Shown here: positions 8,364-17,962 of the stretch, piece by piece | Position numbering within the stretch: position 1 is the first letter of the stretch | Layout: each line of letters begins with the position of its first letter | Assembly: GCA_036788835.1 (NCBI GenBank) | Contig: DAIQMR010000019.1 | Span: forward strand, 1 to 47,586 | Source of the DNA: JALCSJ01 sp036788835 | GTDB taxonomy: Bacteria; Bacillota; Negativicutes; Acidaminococcales; Acidaminococcaceae | Direction of reading: 5' to 3' | Length of the DNA stretch: 47,586 bases | Notes under the pieces: generated by a model | What the model saw: the letters and a program-made list of their open reading frames with translations, nothing else | Databases searched by the model: none | What the model was told of the DNA's origin: nothing | Position numbers and translations under genes: made by a program

Positions 8364-8400
8364 AAGCCTTCTTGTCTTAGGACGAGAGGGCTTTATTTTT
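8364..8400 (+). terminator. Attenuator terminator upstream of pyrB
   Basis: A 13-bp stem (8364-8376 with 8381-8393, two G-U pairs) with a TTAG loop is followed by a T-rich tract. It lies between the PyrR hairpin and pyrB, so it should act as the conditional terminator of the operon. Confidence 0.88.
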
Positions 8401-8427
8401 ATATCTAAAAAGAATGGGGGATTTACA

Positions 8428-9384
8428 ATGGCAAAAGCAGTAGCTAACCTATCCGGTAAGGACATACTGGATTTGGCGTCCCTGTCTGTGGAAGAGTATG
8501 ATCTCATTATGAAAACCGCGACAGAGATGAAAAAAATCATGCAGAGGGATATTAAGAAGGTGCCTTCTTTACGGGGTAAATGCATTATTAACCTATTCTA
8601 TGAAAACAGTACCAGAACAAGGGCCAGTTTTGAACTGGCCGGGAAATACTTAGGTGCCGATGTTATTAATCTTAGTGCCTCCGGGTCCAGCGTGGCAAAA
8701 GGTGAATGCCTCAAGGACACTTTGCTGACGGTACAAGCCATGGCCTGCGATGCTGTTATTATGCGTCATCCCATTGAAGGAGCAGCCAAATATGCGGCAG
8801 ATATTCTGAGACCGGTAATGATTAATGCCGGAGACGGGGCCCACGCTCATCCTACCCAAGGTCTTTTAGATATGTACACTATTCTGGAAAGGGGTAAGAC
8901 TTTTAAGGGCGCAAAAATGGCTATTATCGGCGATATTCTCTATAGCAGGGTGGCACGGAGCAATATTGCGGCCTGGACCAAGCTGGGTGCCGATGTGCAC
9001 GTAGCAGGACCGATGACCTTAATGCCCCATGATATAGAAGCTTTAGGGGTAACCCTGGATAAAACGGTAGAAGAAGCTATCGAAGGCGCCGATGTTGTGG
9101 ATATTCTCCGTATTCAGTTGGAACGGCAGGATAAAGGTATGTTCCCCACAAAAAGGGAATACGCCAGAATTTACGGCGTAAACGAAAAACGCATGAAACT
9201 GGCTAAGCCGGATGCCTTGGTTATGCACCCGGGCCCCATGAACAGAGGCTTGGAAATTTCCTGGGACTTAGGCTACAGCGACCAAGCGGTAATTAGGGAA
9301 CAGGTTGCCAATGGAGTGGCCGTAAGAATGGCACTTTTATTCTTAACTTTGACAGGGGGCAAACAAATTGAAAACGCTAATTAA
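8428..9384 (+). CDS. pyrB: Aspartate carbamoyltransferase catalytic subunit
   Basis: Condenses carbamoyl phosphate with aspartate, the first committed pyrimidine step. The 318-residue protein has the carbamoyl-phosphate motif FYENSTRTRASFE near residue 55, GDGAHAHPTQGLLDMYT in the middle (the phosphate- and aspartate-side HPTQ), and the C-terminal MHPGPMNRG loop. The ATG at 8428 follows a GGGGG site; a longer reading from 8317 runs through the attenuator and is rejected. No pyrI regulatory subunit gene follows, so this is a class without PyrI control, in line with regulation at the leader RNA. It is the first gene of the pyr operon and overlaps pyrC by 17 bases. Confidence 0.95.
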   Translation: MAKAVANLSGKDILDLASLSVEEYDLIMKTATEMKKIMQRDIKKVPSLRGKCIINLFYENSTRTRASFELAGKYLGADVINLSASGSSVAKGECLKDTLLTVQAMACDAVIMRHPIEGAAKYAADILRPVMINAGDGAHAHPTQGLLDMYTILERGKTFKGAKMAIIGDILYSRVARSNIAAWTKLGADVHVAGPMTLMPHDIEALGVTLDKTVEEAIEGADVVDILRIQLERQDKGMFPTKREYARIYGVNEKRMKLAKPDALVMHPGPMNRGLEISWDLGYSDQAVIREQVANGVAVRMALLFLTLTGGKQIENAN

Positions 9385-10660
9385 AAATGGCAGGGTTGTG
9401 GATCCCAGTCAAAATTTAGATGCGGGTAGGGATATTTTGGTAGAAGACGGGATTATTAAAACCGTAAGCCCTAAAATCACCGTAAAAGCAGACGAAGAAT
9501 TTGATGCCAAGGGCCTAGTCGTGGCTCCCGGCTTTATTGATTTACATACTCATTTACGAGAACCCGGTCAGGAAGCAAAAGAAGACCTGACCACAGGTAC
9601 TCAGGCAGCAGCTATGGGTGGTATTACCAGAGTGGCGTGCATGCCTAATACCACACCGGTTATTGATACTTCGGTTTTAGTGACAGGAGTTCAGGAACGG
9701 GCTAAACAAAAGGGTGTTGTCCATGTGGAAGTAATCGGGGCAATAACCAAGAAGGAAGAGGGCAAGGAGCTGGCAGAAATGGGCGATATGGCCGAAGCCG
9801 GAGCCATGGCTTTTTCTGACGACGGACATTATGTGGAAAATTCATATATTATGACCTTAGCAGCCAAATACGCCAGTTCTTTTGGGAAAGCGCTGATTTG
9901 CCACGATATTGAAAGCCAGATGAATAAAGAAGGCTTTATGAGCGAAGGTGCCGTATCAGCACGGATTGGGGTACCGGGTGTTCCTTCCATAGCAGAAGAT
10001 ATTGCTGTAGCCAGGGATGCTATTATTGCCGATTATACGGGTGCCCATATTCACATTGCTCACGTAGCCAGTAAAGGCGCTGTGGATATTATTCGTAAAG
10101 CTAAGAAACAGGGTGTTAATATTACCTGCGAGGCAACTGTCCATCATCTGACCTTAACTGATGAAGCCTGTGCCTCCTATAGCACTGCGACTAAAATGTC
10201 ACCGCCTCTTCGTTCTCAGGACCATGTGGACGCTTTAAGGGAAGGATTGAAAGATGGCACAATTGATGCTATTGTCACAGATCATTCTCCCCATTGCCCT
10301 GAAGAAAAAGATGTGGAATTCCGCTATGCCCCAAATGGCCTGCCGGGCCTGGAAACCTCTGTAGGGGTTATCCTTACGGATTTATACCAAAGCAAACTTT
10401 TCACCATCAATGAAATAGTAGATAAAATGAGCACAAATCCTGCCAAGATTTTTAACTTAGACGCAGGAACTTTACAAGAAGGCAAGCCTGCGGATATTAC
10501 CATTTTGGACTTAAACAAGGAATGGACGGTAGAAGGGGAAAAATTCTATTCTAAGGCAAAATTGACTCCTTACGAAGGGAAACATTGCAAAGGTAAAGCG
10601 GCAGCCACCATGGTAGATGGCAAATTTGTCATGAAAGACGGTGTACTATGCAGAAAGTAA
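9368..10660 (+). CDS. pyrC: Dihydroorotase
   Basis: Zinc enzyme that cyclises carbamoyl aspartate to dihydroorotate. The 430-residue protein is of the long, class I type found in Gram-positive operons. It has the metal-binding DLHTHLREPGQ motif at about residue 58, MAFSDDGHYV near 150, HIAHVASKGAV with a ligand His near 233, and VTDHSPHCPEEK with the catalytic Asp near 307. Translation starts at a TTG at 9368, within the end of pyrB and behind an AGGGGG stretch; no closer ATG preserves the conserved KTLIKNGRVVDP start. It overlaps carA by 13 bases, so the pyr genes are tightly coupled. Confidence 0.95.
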   Translation: MKTLIKNGRVVDPSQNLDAGRDILVEDGIIKTVSPKITVKADEEFDAKGLVVAPGFIDLHTHLREPGQEAKEDLTTGTQAAAMGGITRVACMPNTTPVIDTSVLVTGVQERAKQKGVVHVEVIGAITKKEEGKELAEMGDMAEAGAMAFSDDGHYVENSYIMTLAAKYASSFGKALICHDIESQMNKEGFMSEGAVSARIGVPGVPSIAEDIAVARDAIIADYTGAHIHIAHVASKGAVDIIRKAKKQGVNITCEATVHHLTLTDEACASYSTATKMSPPLRSQDHVDALREGLKDGTIDAIVTDHSPHCPEEKDVEFRYAPNGLPGLETSVGVILTDLYQSKLFTINEIVDKMSTNPAKIFNLDAGTLQEGKPADITILDLNKEWTVEGEKFYSKAKLTPYEGKHCKGKAAATMVDGKFVMKDGVLCRK

Positions 10661-11721
10661 AAGGTAAGCTGGTTCTGAAAGACGGCAGCGTGTATGAGGG
10701 AGAACTTTATGGCAACAGAAATGCCGTAGGAGAGGTGGTTTTCACAACAGGCATGAGCGGTTATCAGGAGTCTTTAACAGACCCTTCTTTCTGTGACCAA
10801 ATTGTTATATTTACTTATCCCCTAATTGGTAATTATGGCTGCAATAAAATTTTCGACCAATCGGATAAATGCTGGTATCAGGGCTTAATTGTCAGCGAAT
10901 TGTGTGACGAGCCCAGCAATTGGCGCAGCGAGGGTACTCTTCCTGATTTTCTGGAGAAAAATGACATACCTATACTGACCGGCGTGGATACCAGAGCCAT
11001 CACCAGAAAGATTCGTTCTTATGGTACATTGCAGGGAGTAGTGGTTCCCGCTGCCATGCCTCAGGAAGAAGTGGATAAGCTGCTGACCACTCCCGATGTC
11101 CATAATCAGGTGGCTAAGGTCACCACCCCCACTGTTTATACTCTGGGAGAGGGCAATAAATATCATGTGGCAGTTATGGATTACGGCATTAAAGACAATA
11201 TTTTAAAATGTCTGGTGGAAGAGAATTGCTTTCTGACAGTATTTCCGGCCGAAACTCCTGCAGAAGACGTTCTGGCCTGCCAACCGGATGGTATCTTTCT
11301 GTCCAACGGACCGGGAGATCCGGCTGATTTAAAAATTGAGATAGATAATATTAAGAAAATGGTTGGCAAAAAGCCTATCTTCGGTATCTGTATGGGTCAT
11401 CAGGTTATGGCTTTGGCCTGTGGCGGTAAAACGAAAAAGATGCTTTTTGGTCACAGAGGAATTAATCAACCGGTAAGAGATTATGTGGATAATAAGGTAA
11501 CTATTACTTCCCAAAACCATGGTTTCATGGTAGACGAGGATTCCTTGAAAGACTTGGCAGTGGAGGTGACTAATCGCTCTTTAAATGATGGGACTATTGA
11601 AGGGCTGAAATACTTGACACATCCTACTTTCACGGTGCAGTATCATCCGGAAGCATCACCGGGCCCTAGCGGTAACGGCTATTTATTCAAACGCTTTATT
11701 AAAATGATGGGAGGACACTAA
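10648..11721 (+). CDS. carA: Carbamoyl-phosphate synthase small (glutaminase) subunit
   Basis: Hydrolyses glutamine and passes ammonia to the large subunit. The 357-residue protein has the N-terminal CPSase small-chain domain (GEVVFTTGMSGYQESLTDPS) and a C-terminal class I amidotransferase domain. The latter holds FLSNGPGDP, the nucleophile Cys248 in GICMGHQ, and the HPEASPGP motif with the catalytic His-Glu near residue 333. It lies between pyrC (13-base overlap) and carB (1 base between stop and start). Because it sits in the PyrR-controlled operon it may be the pyrimidine-specific isozyme (pyrAA naming). Whether a separate arginine-linked copy exists cannot be judged here. Confidence 0.96.
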   Translation: MQKVKGKLVLKDGSVYEGELYGNRNAVGEVVFTTGMSGYQESLTDPSFCDQIVIFTYPLIGNYGCNKIFDQSDKCWYQGLIVSELCDEPSNWRSEGTLPDFLEKNDIPILTGVDTRAITRKIRSYGTLQGVVVPAAMPQEEVDKLLTTPDVHNQVAKVTTPTVYTLGEGNKYHVAVMDYGIKDNILKCLVEENCFLTVFPAETPAEDVLACQPDGIFLSNGPGDPADLKIEIDNIKKMVGKKPIFGICMGHQVMALACGGKTKKMLFGHRGINQPVRDYVDNKVTITSQNHGFMVDEDSLKDLAVEVTNRSLNDGTIEGLKYLTHPTFTVQYHPEASPGPSGNGYLFKRFIKMMGGH

Positions 11722-11722
11722 G

Positions 11723-14700
11723 ATGCCAAAGAGAAAAGATGTCAACAAAGTTTTGGTTATCGGTTCAGGTCCTATCATTATCGGCCAGGCCGCTGAATTC
11801 GACTATGCAGGCACTCAAGCCTGCCGTGCCCTAAAAGAAGAAGGGGTGGAAGTAGTTCTGGTTAACAGCAACCCTGCTACCATTATGACAGATGTACATA
11901 TTGCCGACAGAGTATATGTGGAACCTTTGAACGCTGAATTTCTGGAAAGCGTTATCAAGAGAGAGCACCCTGATTCCCTTCTGGCTACATTAGGCGGTCA
12001 GGTTGGCTTGAATCTGGCTATGGACTTGGATAAAAAAGGTATCTTGCAAGCTAATAATGTGAAACTTTTAGGTACTCAAATAGAGAGCATTAAAAAAGCC
12101 GAAGACAGAGAGCTTTTTAAGGAAACTATGCAAAAGCTCCATCAGCCTATTCCGGAAAGCACCATCGTAGAAACAGTGACAGCGGCCAAAGAATTTGGCA
12201 GGAAAGTGGGCTATCCCCTAATCGTCCGTCCTGCTTATACCTTAGGCGGCACAGGGGGCGGCATTGCTCACAATGATGATGAACTGGATGATATTACCAA
12301 CAAAGGATTAACTTATAGCCTTATCGGCCAGGCCCTGATTGAACGGTCTGTAGCCGGTTGGAAAGAAATCGAATTTGAAGTTTTGCGGGACCATGCGGAC
12401 AACTGCGTAACTGTCTGCAATATGGAAAACCTGGACCCTGTAGGTATTCACACCGGTGACAGTATTGTAGTAGCTCCTTGCCAGACCTTGTCTGATAGGG
12501 AAGTACAGATGCTGAGAACTGCTGCCATAGATATTGTCAGAGAGCTGGGGGTAGAAGGGGGCTGCAATGTGCAGTATGCCCTGAATCCAGATTCAGAAGA
12601 ATATATTGTTATTGAAGTAAATCCCAGAGTCAGCAGGTCTTCGGCCTTGGCTTCTAAGGCAACCGGTTACCCCATTGCCAAAGTAGCCAGCAAGATTGCG
12701 ATTGGTTACAATCTGGATGAAATCGAAAATGCTGTTACTAAGAAAACTACTGCCTGCTTTGAGCCCACCTTGGACTATGTTGTTCTGAAAATACCCCGCT
12801 GGCCTTTCGATAAATTTGTTAATGCAGACCATACACTGGGAACTCAGATGAAAGCAACGGGAGAAGTAATGTCCATTGAAAGGAATATGGAGGCCGCCTT
12901 GCTTAAGGCTGTTCGTTCTTTGGAAATCGGGCGTATTCATTTGGACATGCCTGAACTTAAGCCCATGTCTGACGAAGAGGTTTTTGAGAAGGTAAAGGTT
13001 CAGGATGATAATCGGTTCTTTGTTATTGCAGAGGCTTTTCGCAGAGGTATGGCTATCGAACCGGTCCATAAGATTACTAAAATAGACCGTTTCTTCCTGC
13101 GGAAAATTCACAATATTGTGGACATGGAAAAAGATTTAGCAGAAAATCCCATGGACAAAGAGTTAATGGTCAAGGCCAAGAAAATGGGCTTTGCCGATGC
13201 AACAATCGGGAAAATAATTGGCAAAGATCAGTTGGAAGTACGGGCCATGCGGAAAGACTGGGGCATTATACCAACCTACAAAATGGTTGATACCTGTGCC
13301 GCGGAATTTGATGCGGAAACACCTTACTACTACTCAACCTATGGCACAGAAGATGAAGTTGAAGACACAGATAAAAAGAAAGTTATTGTGCTGGGCAGCG
13401 GTCCTATCCGTATCGGCCAGGGCGTAGAGTTCGATTATTGCTCTGTACATTCTGTCTGGGCTCTGAAAGATTTAGGCTACGAGACGATTATTATTAACAA
13501 TAACCCGGAAACTGTCAGCACTGACTTTGATACTTCCGACAGGCTGTATTTTGAGCCTCTGACTTTGGAAGATGTTTTGAATGTTATCGACAGAGAAAAA
13601 CCGGAAGGAGTCATTGTTCAATTCGGTGGTCAGACAGCCATTAATTTGGCAGGACCTTTGAACCGGTGTGGAGTGAAAATTCTGGGCTCTTCCGTTGACA
13701 GCATTGATAGGGCTGAGGACAGGGAAAGATTTGACGAGCTTCTCACGGCGGAAAATATTCCCAGACCCAAAGGACACACGGTCTTTGATATTGCAGGCGC
13801 TTTAAAGGCAGCCAATGATGTAGGTTATCCTGTTATGGTTAGACCTTCCTATGTTTTGGGAGGAAGGGCCATGGAGATAGTGTACAAAGACGAAGAATTG
13901 AAATATTACATGAATAATGCGGTAAAGGCTTCACAGGAGCATCCTGTTCTGGTGGACCATTATCTCATGGGAACCGAAGTGGAAGTAGATGCTATCTGCG
14001 ACGGTAAGGATGTCTTAATTCCCGGTATTATGCAGCATATTGAACGTGCCGGTGTGCACTCCGGTGATAGCATCGCTGTTTATCCTCCCAGGGATTTAAG
14101 CGAGCATGTAATTAAAACCATTATTGACTATACCAATAGAATGGCTTTAGGACTAGAAGTTCACGGTATGATTAATGTCCAGTATATTGTTAGGGACGGT
14201 AAGGTTTACGTTATTGAAGTGAATCCAAGATCTTCCCGTACGGTTCCTTTCCTGAGCAAAGTCACGGGAATTTCCATGGTTGATGTAGGAACAAAATGCG
14301 CCATGGGAGTGGGCATCAGGGAACAGGGCTTGAAACCGGGACTTAAATATTTCCCGGACTACTATGCGGTTAAAGCTCCCGTCTTCTCCTTTAATAAAAT
14401 GACAGATGTGGATATTAATCTGGGGCCTGAAATGAAATCCACCGGAGAAGTGATGAGTATTGACTATCAGTTCCCACGGGCTTTGTATAAGGCCTGCATT
14501 GCTGCCGGCTTCAATATCCCTGACGAAGGGGCTATTCTTGTTACAGTGGCAGATATGGATAAGGCAGAAGCTACGGATATCGCTTCCGGTTTTGCGGATT
14601 TAGGCTATGAGATTATGGCTACGCCGGGCACTGCCCAATTCCTTACCGAAAGAGGGGTAAAGGTAGACGAGGCCAAGAAGATTTCTTCCGGTACGCCGAA

Positions 14701-14929
14701 TTTGCTGGACGATATTAAGAGCGGTAAGATTAATATGGTAATCAATACTATGACCCATGGGCAGGATGCTACCAAAGATGGTTTCAAGATTCGCCGTTCT
14801 TCTGTAGAGCATGCCATTCCTTGTCTGACCTCCATGGATACGGCCAAGGCTTTGCAACAGGTCATGAGTGCCATGCGCCGCCGGAGAATCGTCAGCATTG
14901 TGGCCTTGCAAGATTTGAATTGGGAGTAA
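11723..14929 (+). CDS. carB: Carbamoyl-phosphate synthase large subunit
   Basis: Makes carbamoyl phosphate from bicarbonate, ammonia and two ATP. At 1068 residues it has the standard duplicated architecture. The first ATP-grasp half has GSGPIIIGQAAEFDYAG at the N terminus and the EVNPRVSRSSALASKATGYP motif near 300. The second half begins around residue 553 (VLGSGPIRIGQGVEFDYCS) with EVNPRSSRTVPFLSKVTG near 835. A C-terminal MGS-like allosteric domain from about 930 contains the MATPGTAQFL turn, where UMP and ornithine bind in the E. coli enzyme. No truncation or frameshift is visible. It is followed after 3 bases by pyrK. Confidence 0.97.
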   Translation: MPKRKDVNKVLVIGSGPIIIGQAAEFDYAGTQACRALKEEGVEVVLVNSNPATIMTDVHIADRVYVEPLNAEFLESVIKREHPDSLLATLGGQVGLNLAMDLDKKGILQANNVKLLGTQIESIKKAEDRELFKETMQKLHQPIPESTIVETVTAAKEFGRKVGYPLIVRPAYTLGGTGGGIAHNDDELDDITNKGLTYSLIGQALIERSVAGWKEIEFEVLRDHADNCVTVCNMENLDPVGIHTGDSIVVAPCQTLSDREVQMLRTAAIDIVRELGVEGGCNVQYALNPDSEEYIVIEVNPRVSRSSALASKATGYPIAKVASKIAIGYNLDEIENAVTKKTTACFEPTLDYVVLKIPRWPFDKFVNADHTLGTQMKATGEVMSIERNMEAALLKAVRSLEIGRIHLDMPELKPMSDEEVFEKVKVQDDNRFFVIAEAFRRGMAIEPVHKITKIDRFFLRKIHNIVDMEKDLAENPMDKELMVKAKKMGFADATIGKIIGKDQLEVRAMRKDWGIIPTYKMVDTCAAEFDAETPYYYSTYGTEDEVEDTDKKKVIVLGSGPIRIGQGVEFDYCSVHSVWALKDLGYETIIINNNPETVSTDFDTSDRLYFEPLTLEDVLNVIDREKPEGVIVQFGGQTAINLAGPLNRCGVKILGSSVDSIDRAEDRERFDELLTAENIPRPKGHTVFDIAGALKAANDVGYPVMVRPSYVLGGRAMEIVYKDEELKYYMNNAVKASQEHPVLVDHYLMGTEVEVDAICDGKDVLIPGIMQHIERAGVHSGDSIAVYPPRDLSEHVIKTIIDYTNRMALGLEVHGMINVQYIVRDGKVYVIEVNPRSSRTVPFLSKVTGISMVDVGTKCAMGVGIREQGLKPGLKYFPDYYAVKAPVFSFNKMTDVDINLGPEMKSTGEVMSIDYQFPRALYKACIAAGFNIPDEGAILVTVADMDKAEATDIASGFADLGYEIMATPGTAQFLTERGVKVDEAKKISSGTPNLLDDIKSGKINMVINTMTHGQDATKDGFKIRRSSVEHAIPCLTSMDTAKALQQVMSAMRRRRIVSIVALQDLNWE

Positions 14930-14932
14930 GAT

Positions 14933-15700
14933 ATGACTAAGCATATTTGTGCAGCAGGTGTTTTACAACAAACACAATTAGCTTCAGATGTTAACTTGCT
15001 AAAATTTCAGGCACCGGCTATTGCCCGGGAAGCACAGCCGGGACAGTTCCTGACTATAGAAATAACCAAACAGGCGGTGCCTTTTCTACGCCGCCCTTTT
15101 GGCATTGCTGATGTTGATAGGCAGCAAGGCGTTGTTACGGTGGTTTATCGTATTGTTGGGGATGGAACAAAAATTTTGGCACAAGTTAAAGCAGGAGAGA
15201 ATTTAAATGTTATGGGACCTTTGGGACATGGTTTTTCCCTGGATAGTGAGCATCCTCTTATTGTGGGCGGCGGCATGGGTTTAGCACCTTTGCACTTTCT
15301 GGCTCAGAATTTCCCCAAAGAGAAAGCAGAAGTCCTAATGGGCGCCAAAACAGCCGAAGAGCTTTTCTGGATTAAACTTTACCAAGATAAAGTAAAAAAA
15401 CTTTATATTACTACTGACGATGGCTCAGCCGGCACAAAGGGCACGGTTAATGCCCTTTTACCGGAGCTTTTGGCCGGAGGCAAATATGACTGTGTTTATC
15501 TGTGCGGTTCCTCTCCCATGATGCGGGGAGTTATTGGCTCAATCGATAAATCAGGTGTGCCATGTCAGATTTCTTTGGAGAAATATATGGCCTGCGGATT
15601 AGGAGCCTGTTTATCCTGCTCCTGCGGCGGGTTAGGCAAAAGACTGAAAGTATGTACTGACGGACCGGTTTTCTGGTCTAAGGAGGTAGCAGAATGGTAA
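14933..15700 (+). CDS. pyrK: Dihydroorotate dehydrogenase B electron-transfer subunit
   Basis: FAD and 2Fe-2S protein that passes electrons from dihydroorotate oxidation to NAD. The 255 residues follow the ferredoxin-reductase fold: FLRRPFGIADVD is the FAD-binding RxxS/G-like segment near residue 52, GGGMGLAPLHFLA the NAD-binding loop near 102, and YLCGSSPMM follows. The C terminus holds the cysteine cluster MACGLGACLSCSC followed by KVCTDGPVF, which ligates 2Fe-2S. The ATG at 14933 lies 3 bases after the carB stop, and the gene overlaps pyrD by 7 bases, consistent with a 1:1 heterotetramer partner. Confidence 0.94.
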   Translation: MTKHICAAGVLQQTQLASDVNLLKFQAPAIAREAQPGQFLTIEITKQAVPFLRRPFGIADVDRQQGVVTVVYRIVGDGTKILAQVKAGENLNVMGPLGHGFSLDSEHPLIVGGGMGLAPLHFLAQNFPKEKAEVLMGAKTAEELFWIKLYQDKVKKLYITTDDGSAGTKGTVNALLPELLAGGKYDCVYLCGSSPMMRGVIGSIDKSGVPCQISLEKYMACGLGACLSCSCGGLGKRLKVCTDGPVFWSKEVAEW

Positions 15701-16626
15701 AAGCACTCTATGATGGTCGCCTGGCCGTAAAAATCGGTGCTTTAAATATGGTTACCCCCATTACTACTGCTTCCGGAACTTTTGGCTTTGGCTTGGAATT
15801 TACAGATTTTGTGGATTTGGAAAAAATCGGGGCGGTTACCGTCAAAGGAACCACTTTGGAACCTAGGGCAGGCAACAAAGGCCAGAGAGTGGTAGAAACA
15901 CCGGCCGGTATGCTGAATTGTGTCGGTCTGGAAAATCCCGGGGTAGACTATTTCCTCAATACTACGCTGCCGAAACTTACAAAATATAAGGTCCCTATAA
16001 TTGTCAACATAGATGGCGATTCACCGGAAGAATATGGTGAGCTGGCGGAAAAGCTAGATGTAGACGGAGTGGAGGCTATTGAGATTAATATTTCCTGTCC
16101 CAATGTGGCACAAGGTGGGCTGGCTTTTGGCACCTGTCCTACAGAAGCAGCGAAAGTAATCAGGACAGTAAAAAGCCATACTCGTAAGACAATTATTACT
16201 AAACTGACACCTAACGTTACTGATATAGCGGAAATTGCTCTGGCCGCAGAAGAAGCCGGCAGTGATGCTATTTCTTTAATTAATACTCTTTTGGGCATGA
16301 AGATAGACATTGCCCAGCAAAAGCCTGTCTTAGGAAACATTATGGGGGGCTTGTCAGGACCGGCCGTACGGCCCGTGGCCGTGCGGATGGTTTATCAGGT
16401 GGCCCAGGCTGTTCATATTCCCATCATCGGTATGGGAGGGATTATGAACGCCGATGATGCCCTGGAATTTTTCCTGGCAGGAGCCACTGCTGTGGCGGTA
16501 GGCTGCGGGAATTTCCGTAATCCTTGTTTAACAGAAACAATCAGTCAAGATATTCTTAAATATCTGGATGACCAGGGCTGCCAAAACATACAGGAAATTA
16601 TCGGCAAAGCTTTGCCGAAAAAATAA
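15694..16626 (+). CDS. pyrD: Dihydroorotate dehydrogenase catalytic subunit, NAD-linked class 1B
   Basis: FMN enzyme that oxidises dihydroorotate to orotate. The 310-residue protein begins like class 1B enzymes (LAVKIGALNMVTPITTASGTFGFG). It carries the catalytic Cys135 in EINISCPNV, where class 2 enzymes would have Ser. KLTPNVTDI and IIGMGGIMNADDALEFFLAGA are the FMN-phosphate segments. Being class 1B and paired with pyrK, it should use NAD through the PyrK flavin and iron-sulfur cluster, as expected of an anaerobe. The start overlaps pyrK and follows AGGAGGTAG. Confidence 0.95.
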   Translation: MVKALYDGRLAVKIGALNMVTPITTASGTFGFGLEFTDFVDLEKIGAVTVKGTTLEPRAGNKGQRVVETPAGMLNCVGLENPGVDYFLNTTLPKLTKYKVPIIVNIDGDSPEEYGELAEKLDVDGVEAIEINISCPNVAQGGLAFGTCPTEAAKVIRTVKSHTRKTIITKLTPNVTDIAEIALAAEEAGSDAISLINTLLGMKIDIAQQKPVLGNIMGGLSGPAVRPVAVRMVYQVAQAVHIPIIGMGGIMNADDALEFFLAGATAVAVGCGNFRNPCLTETISQDILKYLDDQGCQNIQEIIGKALPKK

Positions 16627-16645
16627 ATAATAAGGAGTGAAAGGA

Positions 16646-17371
16646 ATGCAGGCAGATGACAGACTGATAGTAGCCTTGGATTTTCCCACGGGAGAAGAGG
16701 CAAAGAAGTTGGTTATTGCTTTGGGGGACACAGTGAGCTACTATAAAGTTGGCATGGAACTTTACTATGCAGCAGGAGCTGATATAGTAAAGTTTCTTAA
16801 AGGGCAAAAAAAGCATGTGTTTTTGGATTTAAAATTACAGGACATTCCCAACACAGTGGCTAAAAGCCTAAGTGTTTTAACTAGGCTGGGAGCGGATATT
16901 TTGAACGTTCACACTGTCGGTGGTGCCAAGATGATGGAGGAAGCTGCCAAGGCAGTCAAGGAGACAGCGGCACAGCTGGGGATTCCGGCGCCCAAATTAA
17001 TTGGCGTGACAGTATTAACCAGCATGGATGATGAACAATGGTCTCAATTAAACTACGCACAGCCCATCGGTGCTGAAGTGGTGGCATTAGCAAAATTGGC
17101 AAAAGCCAGCGGATTGGACGGAGTGGTGGCTTCTCCCCAAGAAGCGGCGGCTATACGGAAAGCCTGCGGTTCGCAGTTCTTGATTGTTACTCCGGGAGTC
17201 AGGCCGGCAGGTTCTGCCAGCAATGACCAGAGCCGCATTGCTACACCGGCGGGGGCCGTTAGAAATGGTTCTACACATTTAGTAGTAGGCAGACCTGTTA
17301 CTAAAGCAGAAAATAAAATAGCGGCGGTAGAGAGCATCGTCAGCGAAATCAGAGGTGTAAAAAATGACTGA
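16646..17371 (+). CDS. pyrF: Orotidine 5'-phosphate decarboxylase
   Basis: Decarboxylates OMP to UMP. The 241-residue barrel has LIVALDFPTGEEA at the N terminus with the first substrate-binding Asp, the catalytic HVFLDLKLQDIPNTV motif (Asp-Lys-Asp tetrad) around residue 60, GVTVLTS in the middle, and VTPGVRP plus LVVGRPVTKA at the phosphate-binding end. AAGGAG at 16632-16637 is 8 bases upstream of the ATG at 16646; the in-frame GTG at 16637 lies inside that site and is rejected. The gene overlaps pyrE by 8 bases. Confidence 0.95.
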   Translation: MQADDRLIVALDFPTGEEAKKLVIALGDTVSYYKVGMELYYAAGADIVKFLKGQKKHVFLDLKLQDIPNTVAKSLSVLTRLGADILNVHTVGGAKMMEEAAKAVKETAAQLGIPAPKLIGVTVLTSMDDEQWSQLNYAQPIGAEVVALAKLAKASGLDGVVASPQEAAAIRKACGSQFLIVTPGVRPAGSASNDQSRIATPAGAVRNGSTHLVVGRPVTKAENKIAAVESIVSEIRGVKND

Positions 17372-17936
17372 GCAGGAAGTTATGAGAATGTTGGAAGAAA
17401 CCCAGGCAGTTCTTCACGGGCATTTCCTCTTGACCAGCGGACTTCACAGTCCTATGTATGTAGAAAAATTCAATGTTCTGCAGCATCCTCGTTATACGGA
17501 AAAATTGTGCAAGGAAATTGCTGCCAGGTTTATCAATGACAATATTCAGGTAGTAGTAGGTCCTATGACAGGTGGCATTCTCCTATCTTATGAAGTAGCT
17601 AAATGTTTGGGAACAAGATCTCTTTTTACTGAGCGTGTTGAAGGAAAGATGACCTTTAAAAGAGGTTTTCATATTGAACCGGGAACCAGAGTGCTGATAG
17701 TGGAAGATATTGTTACTACCGGCGGCAGCGTGGTGGAGGTCATTGATGCAGTAAAAGCTCAGGGGGGGATTCCTGTAGGCGTAGGACTTTTAGTAGACAG
17801 AAGCGGCGGCAAAGTGGATTTTGGCATTCGTACCGAAGCACTGCTGCATCTGGATGTAGAAACATATAAACCTGAGGGATGTCCTCTTTGCAAGGAAGGA
17901 GTTCCTATGACTAAGAGGGGTAGGACAGGAAAATAA
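17364..17936 (+). CDS. pyrE: Orotate phosphoribosyltransferase
   Basis: Joins orotate and PRPP to make OMP. The 190-residue protein carries the PRPP-binding signature VLIVEDIVTTGGSVVEV at about residues 111-127, GPMTGGILLSYEVAK near 68 and a flexible-loop region around ERVEGKMTFKRGF. The C-terminal CPLCKEGVP segment with two Cys is seen in one PyrE subgroup and may bind a metal, which is inference. It is the last biosynthetic gene of the operon. A LysR-family gene starts 26 bases later with no terminator between. Confidence 0.95.
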   Translation: MTEQEVMRMLEETQAVLHGHFLLTSGLHSPMYVEKFNVLQHPRYTEKLCKEIAARFINDNIQVVVGPMTGGILLSYEVAKCLGTRSLFTERVEGKMTFKRGFHIEPGTRVLIVEDIVTTGGSVVEVIDAVKAQGGIPVGVGLLVDRSGGKVDFGIRTEALLHLDVETYKPEGCPLCKEGVPMTKRGRTGK

Positions 17937-17962
17937 TTCTTTTTGGGGGAAGGTTACTAGGA

